Source: Thalassobacillus sp043497085
Lineage (GTDB): Bacteria > Bacillota > Bacilli > Bacillales > Halobacillaceae
Length of the DNA: 64,000 bases
Direction: 5' to 3' (one strand)
NCBI GenBank assembly: GCA_043497085.1
Contig: JBIEKI010000016.1
This document shows positions 7,534 to 16,307 of the stretch, one piece after another. The notes below the pieces were generated by a model. The model made no database searches and was not told the DNA's origin. It was given only the letters and a program-made list of their open reading frames with translations. A program made the position numbers and the translations under genes. The stretch's first letter is position 1. Every line of letters begins with the position of its first letter.

Positions 7534-8700
7534 CTAGAAAAAGTCAAGAAATGCCGGTTGATTATTCGGTATCCATCCAGATAAGCGTGTGAGGCTGCTT
7601 GGATCTCCCGTTAATTTTTGCATTAAGATAGCTTTCTCTATTGTCAGGCTGCCTAAAAGGAGAGCTGATAGTGTCTTTACATCGGTTTCTATATCTGCCT
7701 CATCACTTGTCTGCTTAACCACCATACCTTCATTTGTCGGGCTACATTGCCATACCCCATCATTCCATGTCGCATATTTATCGAATACCTTTATGTTCAA
7801 GGGTGCATTGTCTAATGAATCAGCAAAAGGATATAGCTTGAAGAAGTTTTCAATATCCACGATTCTTGCCATGAAATAAGGCTGTTTTACTTCTTTGAAT
7901 CTTGGGTTCGCAAAATGGAAGGCATCTAAATCGCCTGGCAGCATGGAAATCTCGATTTGTTCAGTCATAGAATCATGATTCTTCATCCATTGAAGCAAAG
8001 CCTGGAATGCCGGTTTGCTGTGATAAATAAATTCCTCAACGACCAAACGGTCTTTTTTCATTTCAGCCAATATATAGCCTTCTATATGGCCTTGTGATTC
8101 ATAAGCGATGATTTGGGTATCATCGGAAAGGACACGCCGTTCCCACCACCAGGGTTCCCTTGCCAGCATTAACGTATAAGCGGAAGCTGCTTTTTCATAG
8201 ACATCATTCAGAAGGGCTGGTGCCTCCTCTTTATTTACCCGCACCAGCTTCCCGTCAAAGAAAGGGTGCTCGACTATTAAATTGGAAATGCTGCCCTGAT
8301 AAGTATACGTGTACTGGGTGAGCTCATATCCATAGTTGCGATAAAATGGAATGGAGAATGGATGAAGTAATGATAAGGAATCACCCTTTTCACGCATCCT
8401 CTTCAATGCTTCCTTCATCAGTTGTCCTACATAGCCTTTCCTGCGATGCTCAGGCCATGTCGCTACCCCGGCTATGCCTCCCATATCGATTTTCGTGTCA
8501 TTCAAAAATACCTGCAGTGGAAGGAGATGGAGTTTTGCCGCCATTTTATCATCTTCAAACACCGCAAATATATCCTGCTTGTCCATCTGCCATTTTCTAT
8601 CTTTGATTTGTTGTTCAGTAAGCTTGTAATTAAAAGCATTTTCACCCAATTTCAAACAAGCATCATATTCCCGGGCGGTAATTTTTTTCACATCACTCAT
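7534..8700 (-). CDS. GNAT acetyltransferase, Eis-like two-domain
   Basis: A 388-residue cytosolic protein with an N-terminal GNAT domain (about 1-140, acetyl-CoA loop VATWPEHRRKGYVGQLMKEAL), a second diverged GNAT-like part and a C-terminal sterol-carrier-like domain (about 290-388), the arrangement of Eis-type enhanced intracellular survival acetyltransferases. The acceptor is unknown. The start MSDVKKI follows AGAGAGGAACTG, and it begins 2 bases after the stop of the second GNAT gene upstream, so the two form an operon ending in the terminator at 7460. It is not part of the B. subtilis ylb-cta region. Confidence 0.88.
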   Translation of the reverse strand: MSDVKKITAREYDACLKLGENAFNYKLTEQQIKDRKWQMDKQDIFAVFEDDKMAAKLHLLPLQVFLNDTKIDMGGIAGVATWPEHRRKGYVGQLMKEALKRMREKGDSLSLLHPFSIPFYRNYGYELTQYTYTYQGSISNLIVEHPFFDGKLVRVNKEEAPALLNDVYEKAASAYTLMLAREPWWWERRVLSDDTQIIAYESQGHIEGYILAEMKKDRLVVEEFIYHSKPAFQALLQWMKNHDSMTEQIEISMLPGDLDAFHFANPRFKEVKQPYFMARIVDIENFFKLYPFADSLDNAPLNIKVFDKYATWNDGVWQCSPTNEGMVVKQTSDEADIETDVKTLSALLLGSLTIEKAILMQKLTGDPSSLTRLSGWIPNNQPAFLDFF

Positions 8701-8701
8701 T

Positions 8702-9202
8702 TCAGTTCCTCTCTTTCTTGAACAATAAAATAGTCCCTTCTTTTCCGTGAACACTGTATCCGCATTTTTTTAATACTTGAAGGGAGGGTGTGTTAAATTG
8801 ATCACACTGAGCGGTAACCAGGGAAATACGGTGGTTAAAGGCCCAGGCTGTAAGAGCGCTTACTGCTTCCTGCGCATACCCTTTTCCCCGTTTAGATGGT
8901 ACTACTGAATAACTTATCTCCCTTTGTCCTTTATGAATGGATACAGGTTTGAAGCCGACATCCCCTACTAATGTAAAGCTGGAACGCTCTATCATATACC
9001 AGGGCCCGAAACCAAGTTCCTGATTGTCCGCCTCTAATGACTCCACATATAAAGGAAGCCAGGCAAGGAGGCCATAGTTTGGCCATCCTTCTGTAAAATT
9101 TATTTTGTTTTCTAAAAAAAACCTGCTTTTATTTTTCATCACTAGCTGAGCATCCTGCAGCGTAAATGCCTGGATATGTAATCTTTCCGTTTCAATGAAC
9201 AC
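8702..9202 (-). CDS. GNAT acetyltransferase, RimJ/RimL-like
   Basis: A 166-residue single-domain acetyltransferase. It begins MFIETERLHIQAFTLQDA, typical of the RimJ/RimL branch, and has the acetyl-CoA site around ISYSVVPSKRGKGYAQEAVSAL and the late LKKCGYSVHGKEG motif. The acceptor is unknown. The start is GTG with GGAGGGATTCG upstream. It is the first gene of a two-gene operon with the Eis-like protein. Confidence 0.88.
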   Translation of the reverse strand: MFIETERLHIQAFTLQDAQLVMKNKSRFFLENKINFTEGWPNYGLLAWLPLYVESLEADNQELGFGPWYMIERSSFTLVGDVGFKPVSIHKGQREISYSVVPSKRGKGYAQEAVSALTAWAFNHRISLVTAQCDQFNTPSLQVLKKCGYSVHGKEGTILLFKKERN

Positions 9203-9235
9203 CGAATCCCTCCACTCCTGGTTTCCCAGTTAGTT

Positions 9236-9273
9236 AAAAAAATCGCATGAAATCGGTAATGACTTCATGCGAC
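9236..9273 (-). terminator. Terminator after ctaM
   Basis: TCGCATGAA (9243-9251) pairs with TTCATGCGA (9264-9272); the minus strand continues into TTTTTTT. Confidence 0.88.
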
Positions 9274-9280
9274 CTCCTGT

Positions 9281-9736
9281 TTAGAATCCGAAAATAGCTC
9301 GAAAAACGTTTGTCGTCTCTCCAGGTTCGTAGATGATATATAAAAGGAAATAAACAATGACACCTGTGACAGCTGAAAAAAACCAAATCACACTGGTTAT
9401 AGGTCCTATCTTCCGATGTTTGGCGATTTTCCGTTTCAGCGCAAGCCTTAAGGTAACTATACCGAATATGGCTCCTGTAGTAGCGAGGATAATATGAAAA
9501 ATCATATAGATGGTGTAGTATGATTCTACATTTTCAGGTCCTCCGAAGCTTGTATTTCCCACCAGGATCGTTCTGGTCAAATAAATGATAAAAAATAAGA
9601 GCGCACTGATAGCCGCAGTAAGCATCACTTGTCTGTGACGGCGGCGATGCCCTTTTACAATCAACACCCAACCGATTGCCACAAGTGTCCCGCTAAGCGC
9701 AATAAAAAAAGTGCTGATCGTAGGTAACAAAAGCAT
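9281..9736 (-). CDS. ctaM: DUF420 oxidase assembly protein CtaM/YozB
   Basis: A 151-residue membrane protein with four hydrophobic helices and the DUF420 pattern. Members include S. aureus CtaM and B. subtilis YozB, needed for biogenesis of haem-copper oxidases, probably in metallation of the copper site. Conserved histidines lie in FHIILA and in the HRKIGP loop. Its place right after ctaG agrees with that role. An AAGGG ribosome site lies 11 bases before ATG 9736, rather far. It has its own terminator and probably its own promoter, since a terminator follows ctaG. Confidence 0.88.
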   Translation of the reverse strand: MLLLPTISTFFIALSGTLVAIGWVLIVKGHRRRHRQVMLTAAISALLFFIIYLTRTILVGNTSFGGPENVESYYTIYMIFHIILATTGAIFGIVTLRLALKRKIAKHRKIGPITSVIWFFSAVTGVIVYFLLYIIYEPGETTNVFRAIFGF

Positions 9737-9817
9737 GGACGGTCATTCCCTTCAAGCAATATCCTAATTCTCTTTCATACTAATAAAGATATCTAATTTA
9801 AACAAGCACCTTATTTA

Positions 9818-9850
9818 AAATAAAAGCTTTCCTGACAAGTCAGGAAAGCT
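9818..9850 (-). terminator. Terminator after ctaG
   Basis: AGCTTTCCTGAC (9825-9836) pairs perfectly with GTCAGGAAAGCT (9839-9850); the minus strand continues TTTATTTT. Confidence 0.88.
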
Positions 9851-9860
9851 CATATGGCCA

Positions 9861-10769
9861 TCAAGAATCTTGTGGAGCATTAGCTGGCAACGGATCAATA
9901 ATATCACGCTCTTTATTGAACCAAGTAAAGAATATTTTAGCGATAATTGTACCGAATATGATCTCCTGTGCCACTTTCATGATGATCCCGGCAGTCTGCT
10001 GATCATCTAAAAGAGAAAGTGGGGAGAATAATTCCGGACCACTCATCCGAAGCCCGGACATACCGTTCAACACGTCCTGTGGGACACAAAGGCTCAAAGC
10101 CTGAACCCATGGCCCACCTTCTGTAAACGTTGCATACATCGGTGCCTCAGCAAAAATAATCAATGCACAAGCTGGTGTAATTAGCACGCCATTGGCAAAG
10201 ATATAGCCAATCTTCATGATTTCACTTAGACGGTCCAATTCTTCCAACGGAGGAAAAACAGATATCCACATTAAGAATGCTGTTATTAAGATGACGATGG
10301 TAATCCCAGCGTGTACAAACTCACCTGTTTTAGCATAATCGAATACGGACGGCAGGTGATACAGCGAAAACAAACCGTTGAATAACAATATAGCAATCAA
10401 GGGTTTAGTCAATAGTAATAATATCGGGCGTACTACCGGCAGATTAAACAGTTTCTTCCACATCCACTTTGGTATTCCCTTTAGGATCAAAATTGGGAAC
10501 AGCAAGTAGTAAAGAGCCATTTGTGTCATATGAGCTGTAAATACAATATGGGCTAACAAATCAATCGGAGAGCCTTTAATGATATATAACACAAGTAATC
10601 CTATATAGAACATGGCTTGTTGTTTTCCTGACGGACGCCTTTCCTTCGTGAACCTATGACGGCCAGGACCAGTCAAATAGAAATATATACCCGCCACGAG
10701 CAATAAAAACAAGAAGTAATAGGGACTCCACATCGCCCGGAATCCGAAAATCTGCAATTCTAACCACAT
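9861..10769 (-). CDS. ctaG: Cytochrome c oxidase assembly factor CtaG
   Basis: A 302-residue integral membrane protein of the caa3_CtaG family with about seven helices. In B. subtilis CtaG is needed for a functional caa3 oxidase, acting in copper-site assembly. The GSPIDLLAHIVFTAHMTQM segment with its histidines and the LYHLPSVFD segment are family hallmarks. The start follows GGAGTGAACTTTT. It lies 167 bases after ctaF, behind a strong terminator, so it is probably transcribed in part from its own promoter. A 20-bp duplicate of its start region lies 83 bp upstream. Confidence 0.93.
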   Translation of the reverse strand: MWLELQIFGFRAMWSPYYFLFLLLVAGIYFYLTGPGRHRFTKERRPSGKQQAMFYIGLLVLYIIKGSPIDLLAHIVFTAHMTQMALYYLLFPILILKGIPKWMWKKLFNLPVVRPILLLLTKPLIAILLFNGLFSLYHLPSVFDYAKTGEFVHAGITIVILITAFLMWISVFPPLEELDRLSEIMKIGYIFANGVLITPACALIIFAEAPMYATFTEGGPWVQALSLCVPQDVLNGMSGLRMSGPELFSPLSLLDDQQTAGIIMKVAQEIIFGTIIAKIFFTWFNKERDIIDPLPANAPQDS

Positions 10770-10862
10770 AAAAGTTCACTCCATATTGGTCGTTATATAA
10801 CCTATTTTAACTTAAAGTGTCGAAATTCTCGACTTTTAAATCCTAACCACATAAAAGTTCAC
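10760..10862 (-). repeat. 20-bp direct repeat covering the ctaG start
   Basis: CTAACCACATAAAAGTTCAC occurs at 10760-10779 (containing the ctaG start codon) and again at 10843-10862. The upstream copy also offers an ATG but reaches a stop after about 16 codons. Confidence 0.85.
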
Positions 10863-10888
10863 AAAAGCGACAAAATTTCCTGTTAATT

Positions 10889-10925
10889 GAAGAAAGAGAT
10901 CGGAACAAATGCTCCGATCTCTCTT
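10889..10925 (-). terminator. Terminator after ctaF
   Basis: AGAGATCGGA (10895-10904) pairs perfectly with TCCGATCTCT (10913-10922), followed on the minus strand by TTCTTC. Confidence 0.85.
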
Positions 10926-10936
10926 CTACATGAATT

Positions 10937-11260
10937 TTACCACCAAATGATTGTAGTGAACGTAAGAATCGTCATGAACGCGACCGCGATCCCGCCATAA
11001 ATCATTAATGCAGGTGTCTCATGACCTTTATTTTTCATATGCATGAAATAATAAAGCTGGAAAATGACTTGCACGACCGCTAACAATAAGATAATCGGAA
11101 TAGCGAAGTATTTCCCAATGGCATCGGTAGCCACTACCGCAAAAGCAGCAATTGTAAAAATGATCATCATACCGAAACTGATCACCTGATGTTTCATTTC
11201 TTCTTTGTGTTCTGCTTTTTCAAATTCATTATGAGGTGTGGAATTGGTGTCTTTTGTCAT
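10937..11260 (-). CDS. ctaF: caa3 cytochrome c oxidase subunit IV
   Basis: A 107-residue membrane protein with a polar N-terminal tail (residues 1-25) and three helices, ending in FTTIIWW. Length and the LYYFMHMKNKG segment match CtaF/subunit IV of Bacillus caa3 oxidase. It starts 3 bases after the ctaE stop, with AAAGGTGGG upstream, and is the last gene of the ctaC-F unit before a terminator. Confidence 0.93.
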   Translation of the reverse strand: MTKDTNSTPHNEFEKAEHKEEMKHQVISFGMMIIFTIAAFAVVATDAIGKYFAIPIILLLAVVQVIFQLYYFMHMKNKGHETPALMIYGGIAVAFMTILTFTTIIWW

Positions 11261-11263
11261 GGA

Positions 11264-11887
11264 TTAACCCACCTTTCCCATTAGGTAGACAACTGTAAAG
11301 ATGAATACCCATACTACGTCAATAAAGTGCCAATACAAGCTGGCAACATAAAATTTAGGTGCATTATATAGGTTTAAACCACGCTTAGCATTTCGCGCCA
11401 TCAGGGTGACTATCCATAGCAGACCGAAAAGCACGTGTCCTCCGTGGAAACCAACCAGTGTGTAGAACGCTGAACCTAACGCAGAAGAACGGAAGGTAAA
11501 TTCGTATTCATGAATGTAATGATAAAACTCGTAAAGCTCGAAACCTAAGAAGCTGAAACCTAAGGCGACTGTGACGCCAAGCCATACCATCATTTTTGAG
11601 AAGTTATTGTTCTTCATATGATACATGGCATACACACTTGTCAAGGAGCTTGTTAGAAGGAGCATCGTCATTACGAATACAAGTTCAAGACCGAATAGCT
11701 CTTCTGTACCTGGCCCGCCTGCTGTTGAGTCCTTTAAGGCCAGGAAAGTACCGAACAGACTGGCGAATAATACGGTTTCTCCCCCAAGGAAGAACCAGAA
11801 ACCAAGGAATTTATTTTTACCTTCAAGGGTGGCTTTTTCTGGTTCATGAGGCATTTGTTTCGGATTCAAAATGTCTTCGTTACTCAT
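11264..11887 (-). CDS. ctaE: caa3 cytochrome c oxidase subunit III
   Basis: A 207-residue protein with five transmembrane helices, of the cytochrome c oxidase subunit III family. Marker segments are GETVLFASLFGTF, GFHGGHVLFGLLWI and YWHFIDVVWVFIFTVVYL. Subunit III stabilises subunit I in the membrane. Its ATG overlaps the ctaD stop by 4 bases, giving translational coupling, and ctaF follows after 3 bases. Confidence 0.96.
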   Translation of the reverse strand: MSNEDILNPKQMPHEPEKATLEGKNKFLGFWFFLGGETVLFASLFGTFLALKDSTAGGPGTEELFGLELVFVMTMLLLTSSLTSVYAMYHMKNNNFSKMMVWLGVTVALGFSFLGFELYEFYHYIHEYEFTFRSSALGSAFYTLVGFHGGHVLFGLLWIVTLMARNAKRGLNLYNAPKFYVASLYWHFIDVVWVFIFTVVYLMGKVG

Positions 11888-13743
11888 AGCTGGCCATCCC
11901 CCTTTTCTAAATCTTCTTTATGGATATGATAGCCAAGATCATCTTTGACAGAACGTACAAACATGGCACCTAGCGTAATACCCATACCGATGAATACAAG
12001 AGATAACCAGACAGGATTATCGACTTGATAGATAAAGCCGAATCCGGCAATGAACAGTCCCAGTGACATGACAAACGGTAAGATAGAACCGTAAGGCATA
12101 TGGATATCTCCGAGTGGTTCAGCTGGCGTCATAGCCTTCTTACCTTCTGATTTTTCGATCCATAGTGCATCTAAACCACGTACCAATGGCGTCTGTTTAA
12201 AGTTATAGAATGGCGGTGGTGACGGGATGGACCATTCCAGCGTACGTCCATCAAATGGATCTGCAGATGCTTTTGGTTCTTTAACTGCTGTATAGATGAC
12301 ATTCCATAGAAAGATGATGACACCAAGCGCCATGAAGAAAGCACCGATCGTACTGATCAAGTTACCTGTATCAAGCCCTTGCCCTTCAAGGAACTTCCAG
12401 TAACGTCTAGGCATTCCCATCAGACCCAGGAAGTGCTGGATAAAGAATGTCAGATGGAAACCGATGAAAAATGGCCAGAACGCCCATTTCCCAAGCTTTT
12501 CGTTCAATACTTTACCGAACATCTTCGGCCACCAGTAATGCAGGGCAGCGAAGATACCGAATACTACACCACCAACGATGACGTAGTGGAAGTGGGCTAC
12601 TACGAAATAAGTATCATGGTATTGATAGTCAGCTGCTGCTACTGCAAGCATGACACCAGTCATACCACCGATCGTGAATGTTGGAATGAATGCGACCGAC
12701 CAAAGCATCGCTGTCGTCATTTTGATGGCTCCACCCCACATGGTGAACAGCCAGTTGAAAATCTTGATACCTGTTGGTACGGCGATCGCCATTGTAGTAA
12801 CTGCGAAAATCGAGTTGGCTACTGGTCCCATGCCTGTTGTGAACATGTGGTGAGCCCATACCATGAAACCTAAGAAACCGATCAATACGGTCGCGAAAAC
12901 CATGGCAGAGTAACCGAAAAGACGTTTTTTTGAAAACGTAGAGATAACTTCACTAAAGACACCGAATACAGGAAGAATCAAAATATATACTTCCGGGTGT
13001 CCGAAAATCCAGAATAAATGCTCCCAGATAATGACGTTACCACCTGCTGCGACATCAAAGAAGACAGAACCGAACATGCGGTCGAACATCATTAGGAACA
13101 AACCGACAGTCAATGCCGGGAATGCAAACAAAATCAACGTACTAGTTACAAATACTGTCCAGGTGAACAGTGGCATACGCATATAACTCATACCTGGTGC
13201 ACGCATGTTAACGATGGTTACCAAAAAGTTGATACCACCAATTAAGGTACCGGCACCGGAAATCTGTAACCCCATGACGTAGAAGTCTACCCCATGTCCT
13301 GGAGATGTTGTTGATAACGGAGCATAAGCTGTCCAACCAGCATCAGGAGCTCCACCCATAAACCAAGAAAAGTTAAGGATCAGGCCACCAAAAAAGAACA
13401 GCCAGAAACCTAAAGAGTTAAGAAACGGGAATGCTACGTCCCGAGCACCAATTTGTAATGGTACGACGGCATTCATTAAAGCAAATAACAATGGCATGGC
13501 TGCCAGGAAGATCATAGTTGTACCATGCATCGTAATCATTTCGTTGTAAAGACCGGCACTGATGAACTCGTTGTCCGGTTTCATCAATTGGATCCGGATA
13601 ATCATTGCTTCTAGACCGCCCATTAGGAAAAACAAGCCGCCGGCGACGAGATAAAGATGTGCGATTTTCTTATGGTCGACGGTAGTCAGGTAATCCCAGA
13701 TAAAAGCGCCGAAGCCTTTCTTTTGCGCTACTGCAGTACTCAC
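11884..13743 (-). CDS. ctaD: caa3 cytochrome c oxidase subunit I
   Basis: The 619-residue catalytic subunit of the haem-copper oxidase. It has about 14 helices and the complete set of ligands: a haem a histidine in MHGTTMIF, CuB ligands in FGHPEVYILILP (with the crosslinking Tyr) and WAHHMFTTG, and the haem a3 and haem a histidines in VVAHFHYVIVGG. It reduces oxygen to water and pumps protons. The start is GTG, with GGGAGGTTAAAAGC upstream. It lies between ctaC and ctaE. Confidence 0.97.
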   Translation of the reverse strand: MSTAVAQKKGFGAFIWDYLTTVDHKKIAHLYLVAGGLFFLMGGLEAMIIRIQLMKPDNEFISAGLYNEMITMHGTTMIFLAAMPLLFALMNAVVPLQIGARDVAFPFLNSLGFWLFFFGGLILNFSWFMGGAPDAGWTAYAPLSTTSPGHGVDFYVMGLQISGAGTLIGGINFLVTIVNMRAPGMSYMRMPLFTWTVFVTSTLILFAFPALTVGLFLMMFDRMFGSVFFDVAAGGNVIIWEHLFWIFGHPEVYILILPVFGVFSEVISTFSKKRLFGYSAMVFATVLIGFLGFMVWAHHMFTTGMGPVANSIFAVTTMAIAVPTGIKIFNWLFTMWGGAIKMTTAMLWSVAFIPTFTIGGMTGVMLAVAAADYQYHDTYFVVAHFHYVIVGGVVFGIFAALHYWWPKMFGKVLNEKLGKWAFWPFFIGFHLTFFIQHFLGLMGMPRRYWKFLEGQGLDTGNLISTIGAFFMALGVIIFLWNVIYTAVKEPKASADPFDGRTLEWSIPSPPPFYNFKQTPLVRGLDALWIEKSEGKKAMTPAEPLGDIHMPYGSILPFVMSLGLFIAGFGFIYQVDNPVWLSLVFIGMGITLGAMFVRSVKDDLGYHIHKEDLEKGDGQL

Positions 13744-13791
13744 GCTTTTAACCTCCCTCTAAACTTCATACATATCTCACATAGCTTTTAC

Positions 13792-14835
13792 TTATTGTGC
13801 ACTTTCAGGTGTAATTTCTGAAGGCTTCAATTGCATCAAATATTCAGCAACCTTGCCAGCTTCTTCTTTATTGACCAGGTTTGGCGGCATCGTGTTGCCA
13901 GGTTTATATTCATTCGGATTCAGAATCCAGTTCACGATGTTTTCTTTAGTAGGTTCCAAAATACCAGCAACTTTTGCACGGTCACCAAAGTTGGTCAAGT
14001 TAGGACCTACGCCTTTAGGCTGTGCACCAATTGCGTGACAGCTCATGCAATTGTTTTGGAAGATTTCCTTTCCTTCTTGAGCCACTTGTGTTTCCGGTTC
14101 AGCTTCAGGGTCCGCATTTTTCATGTCCTTCACCCATTGATCATACTCTTCTGGGCTGACGACCACTACGCGGAAGTCCATCAGTGAATGGGAAGGACCG
14201 CACAATTCAGTACATTGTCCCCAGTAAACGCCTTCTTCATTGGCTTCAAGGTACATCGTGTTTTCGTTATCTCCTGGGTTGGTATCGATTTTACCTGCAA
14301 TCGATGGTACCCAGAAGGAATGGATGACGTCAGCTGACTTCATCGTTAAGTATACGCGTTCCCCTTTAGGGATATAAAGATCCTGACTGGTAGAAATCTC
14401 TTCACCAGCATAATCAAACTGCCACCAGAACTGAGCTGAAGTTACATCGATTCTGATATCGGCTTCATCTGAAGATGTTTCAGCCAAATCGAAGACAGCC
14501 TGAACTGTTGGTACTGCTAACACTAACAATAGGATAATCGGAATGACTGTCCAGATGATTTCAAGAACTTTGTTACCTTCTGTTTGTTTAGGAATAAAAT
14601 CCTCCTGGCCTTTTTTCCGACGGTAACGAATCAGAACAAAAGTATAAATGGCCATTACGACGATGAATACAAAGATCATGATTGCAATACTAAGTATCAT
14701 CAAATCGTATAATAGTTCCGCTCCATATCCATCAGGTTTAAGCGCGCTTAATTTATCAACCCCGCAGCCTGATAGAATCAAGGAGAGCGATCCGAGCAAG
14801 AACAGAGCACGGAATTTTCCCATCCATCCTTTCAT
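13792..14835 (-). CDS. ctaC: caa3 cytochrome c oxidase subunit II with cytochrome c domain
   Basis: A 347-residue lipoprotein: signal with LILSGC lipobox, two transmembrane helices (about 40-65 and 85-108), a periplasm-facing cupredoxin domain and a C-terminal cytochrome c domain. The CuA site is VIHSFWVP plus CTELCGPSHSLM; the haem site is CMSCH with axial Met in NTMPP. The fused haem domain makes this a caa3 enzyme that takes electrons from cytochrome c. AGAGAGGT stands before the ATG. The gene follows ctaB across a hairpin at 14879. Confidence 0.97.
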   Translation of the reverse strand: MKGWMGKFRALFLLGSLSLILSGCGVDKLSALKPDGYGAELLYDLMILSIAIMIFVFIVVMAIYTFVLIRYRRKKGQEDFIPKQTEGNKVLEIIWTVIPIILLLVLAVPTVQAVFDLAETSSDEADIRIDVTSAQFWWQFDYAGEEISTSQDLYIPKGERVYLTMKSADVIHSFWVPSIAGKIDTNPGDNENTMYLEANEEGVYWGQCTELCGPSHSLMDFRVVVVSPEEYDQWVKDMKNADPEAEPETQVAQEGKEIFQNNCMSCHAIGAQPKGVGPNLTNFGDRAKVAGILEPTKENIVNWILNPNEYKPGNTMPPNLVNKEEAGKVAEYLMQLKPSEITPESAQ

Positions 14836-14878
14836 GAATACTACCTCTCTTTCTCTTTTTAGCTTTACTTTTATTTCA

Positions 14879-14915
14879 TAATCGGATGAAGGCGGTTAAA
14901 GCCCGCATCCGATTA
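14879..14915 (-). terminator. ctaB-ctaC intercistronic hairpin
   Basis: TAATCGGATG (14879-14888) pairs perfectly with CATCCGATTA (14906-14915). No T-run follows on the minus strand, so partial termination, processing or mRNA stabilisation are possible rather than full termination. Confidence 0.5.
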
Positions 14916-14917
14916 GA

Positions 14918-15850
14918 TTAATATGGTAAGGTGACAATGACCATCAATGGGAAGATAATTGTCAGGTATAACAAGGAATAAAGGAACATCCATGTTGCCC
15001 ATTTGATATCGTTCTTCATTTTAAAACCTGCGAGTGCGAGTACTAACCAGCCTGCGGTCAGCAATCCGCTCACTATCATGAAAATGGCTCCTAAAGAAGC
15101 TAGATAGATTGGTAATGGCAAGAGACACGCCACATAGACAACCATCTGACGCTTGGTAATTCCGAAGCCATGTACAACAGGTAGCATCGGAATATTAGCT
15201 GCCTTGTATTCTTCCTTTTTCTTCATAGCCAAAGCCAGGAAGTGTGGAGGCTGCCAAATGAACATGATCAAAAACAGGATAAGAGCTTCTAAGCGAAGAC
15301 CAGGTTCAATAGCTGCCCAGCCAATGAGCGGAGGAACCGCTCCTGAGAAACTTCCGATCACCGTGTTGATCGTATACCTTCGTTTTGACCACATCGTGTA
15401 AAGGAATACATATACAAACCATCCGAAGGCACCAAGAAGTGCTGCTTCGATAGTGGTAAATAACAATAGGATAAAACCAATAGCGGAAACTACGATTCCC
15501 ATTGTCTTAATGTGCGACAGTGAGATAGAACCAGTTACCGTAGGACGTGTTTTCGTCCGGGTCATAATTGGATCGATATCCCGATCATACCAGTTATTGA
15601 GGATACAACCGCCCGCTATGATTGCAGCCGACCCGACCATCGTAAACAAAAATGTCGGCCATTGAGCTAAGAAGGATGACCCGGTAAAGTGGATGGCCAA
15701 CCAAAATCCAGCGAATGTCGTAATCAAATTGGAATTGATGATTCCGATTTTGATCAGACTCATGATATCAGCCCAAAGTGATGATTTGCTGACAGTCGAA
15801 TTGTTAATGACCTGTGACGATGCAGCTTCGACTGTTCTTGTATTATTCAT
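14918..15850 (-). CDS. ctaB: Protohaem IX farnesyltransferase (haem O synthase)
   Basis: A 310-residue polytopic UbiA-family prenyltransferase that adds a farnesyl group to haem B, giving haem O for haem A synthesis. The first aspartate-rich motif is NNWYDRDIDPIMTRTKTRP (about residues 86-105) and the second region is FLYTMWSKRR. The start follows GGAGGAAGATAAACTG. It leads the cta cluster. The next enzyme of the pathway, CtaA, is normally divergent from it but is not in this window. Confidence 0.95.
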   Translation of the reverse strand: MNNTRTVEAASSQVINNSTVSKSSLWADIMSLIKIGIINSNLITTFAGFWLAIHFTGSSFLAQWPTFLFTMVGSAAIIAGGCILNNWYDRDIDPIMTRTKTRPTVTGSISLSHIKTMGIVVSAIGFILLLFTTIEAALLGAFGWFVYVFLYTMWSKRRYTINTVIGSFSGAVPPLIGWAAIEPGLRLEALILFLIMFIWQPPHFLALAMKKKEEYKAANIPMLPVVHGFGITKRQMVVYVACLLPLPIYLASLGAIFMIVSGLLTAGWLVLALAGFKMKNDIKWATWMFLYSLLYLTIIFPLMVIVTLPY

Positions 15851-15933
15851 CAGTTTATCTTCCTCCTTCTACCTCCCTCATAAAACAATTGTTCGACATT
15901 TATGGAAGCTGTGTTTTTTTCGGGTGGTGGATC

Positions 15934-15972
15934 AAAAAGGTCTATACAGGCAATAAAGCCTTTACATAGCCC
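15934..15972 (-). promoter_or_regulatory. Terminator-like hairpin in the ctaB leader
   Basis: On the minus strand GGGCTATGTAAAGGC pairs with GCCTGTATAGACC (one mismatch and a small bulge), followed by TTTTT. It lies between the candidate ctaB promoter and the ctaB start, so it could act as an attenuator. No alternative antiterminator pairing was worked out. Confidence 0.4.
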
Positions 15973-15988
15973 GTGGGGCATCAACGCC

Positions 15989-15997
15989 ATTGTATCA
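15989..15997 (-). promoter_or_regulatory. Candidate extended -10 promoter of ctaB
   Basis: TGATACAAT on the minus strand is an extended -10 element. The -35 (TAGATT, 17 bp upstream) is weak. About 55 bases further upstream, TGTGACAAATTTGTGAAAAT (16043-16062) holds two direct TGTGA motifs of the kind bound by ResD. Confidence 0.4.
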
Positions 15998-16082
15998 TGG
16001 AATTTATTTTCAATCTATTTAATCACACTTTTTTATATGAAATGTGACAAATTTGTGAAAATACCCTCCATAATAAAATAAA

Positions 16083-16112
16083 AGGCAGATAAGCCTTTCT
16101 CATCTTCTGCCT
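16083..16112 (-). terminator. Second hairpin downstream of pycA
   Basis: AGGCAGA (16083-16089) pairs with TCTGCCT (16106-16112); the minus strand continues TTTATTTTATT. It lies 240 bases past the pycA stop and upstream of the ctaB promoter. The 15851-16351 stretch holds the ctaB leader, promoter and these hairpins, but no gene. Confidence 0.6.
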
Positions 16113-16307
16113 AATTTTGCTGAAAATGCCTATGCAATAAGGGTTTTGCGAATTTATTACAATAATTATCCCCTATATATTTCTAGCAAACAACAGCTTC
16201 ATTTGCAAGTGTTTTTTACATTTCAATGCTGTTAATACTACAAATTAAACGAAATTGTAACAACCATGTTTCTTCTTTTTTACTGGCTGCCTTATTTCCA
16301 TAATTGA

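Noticed and set aside
12379..12873. 164-codon plus-strand frame inside ctaD
   Set aside because: It is the antisense shadow of a highly conserved gene; Cys/His-rich composition comes from the complementary strand.
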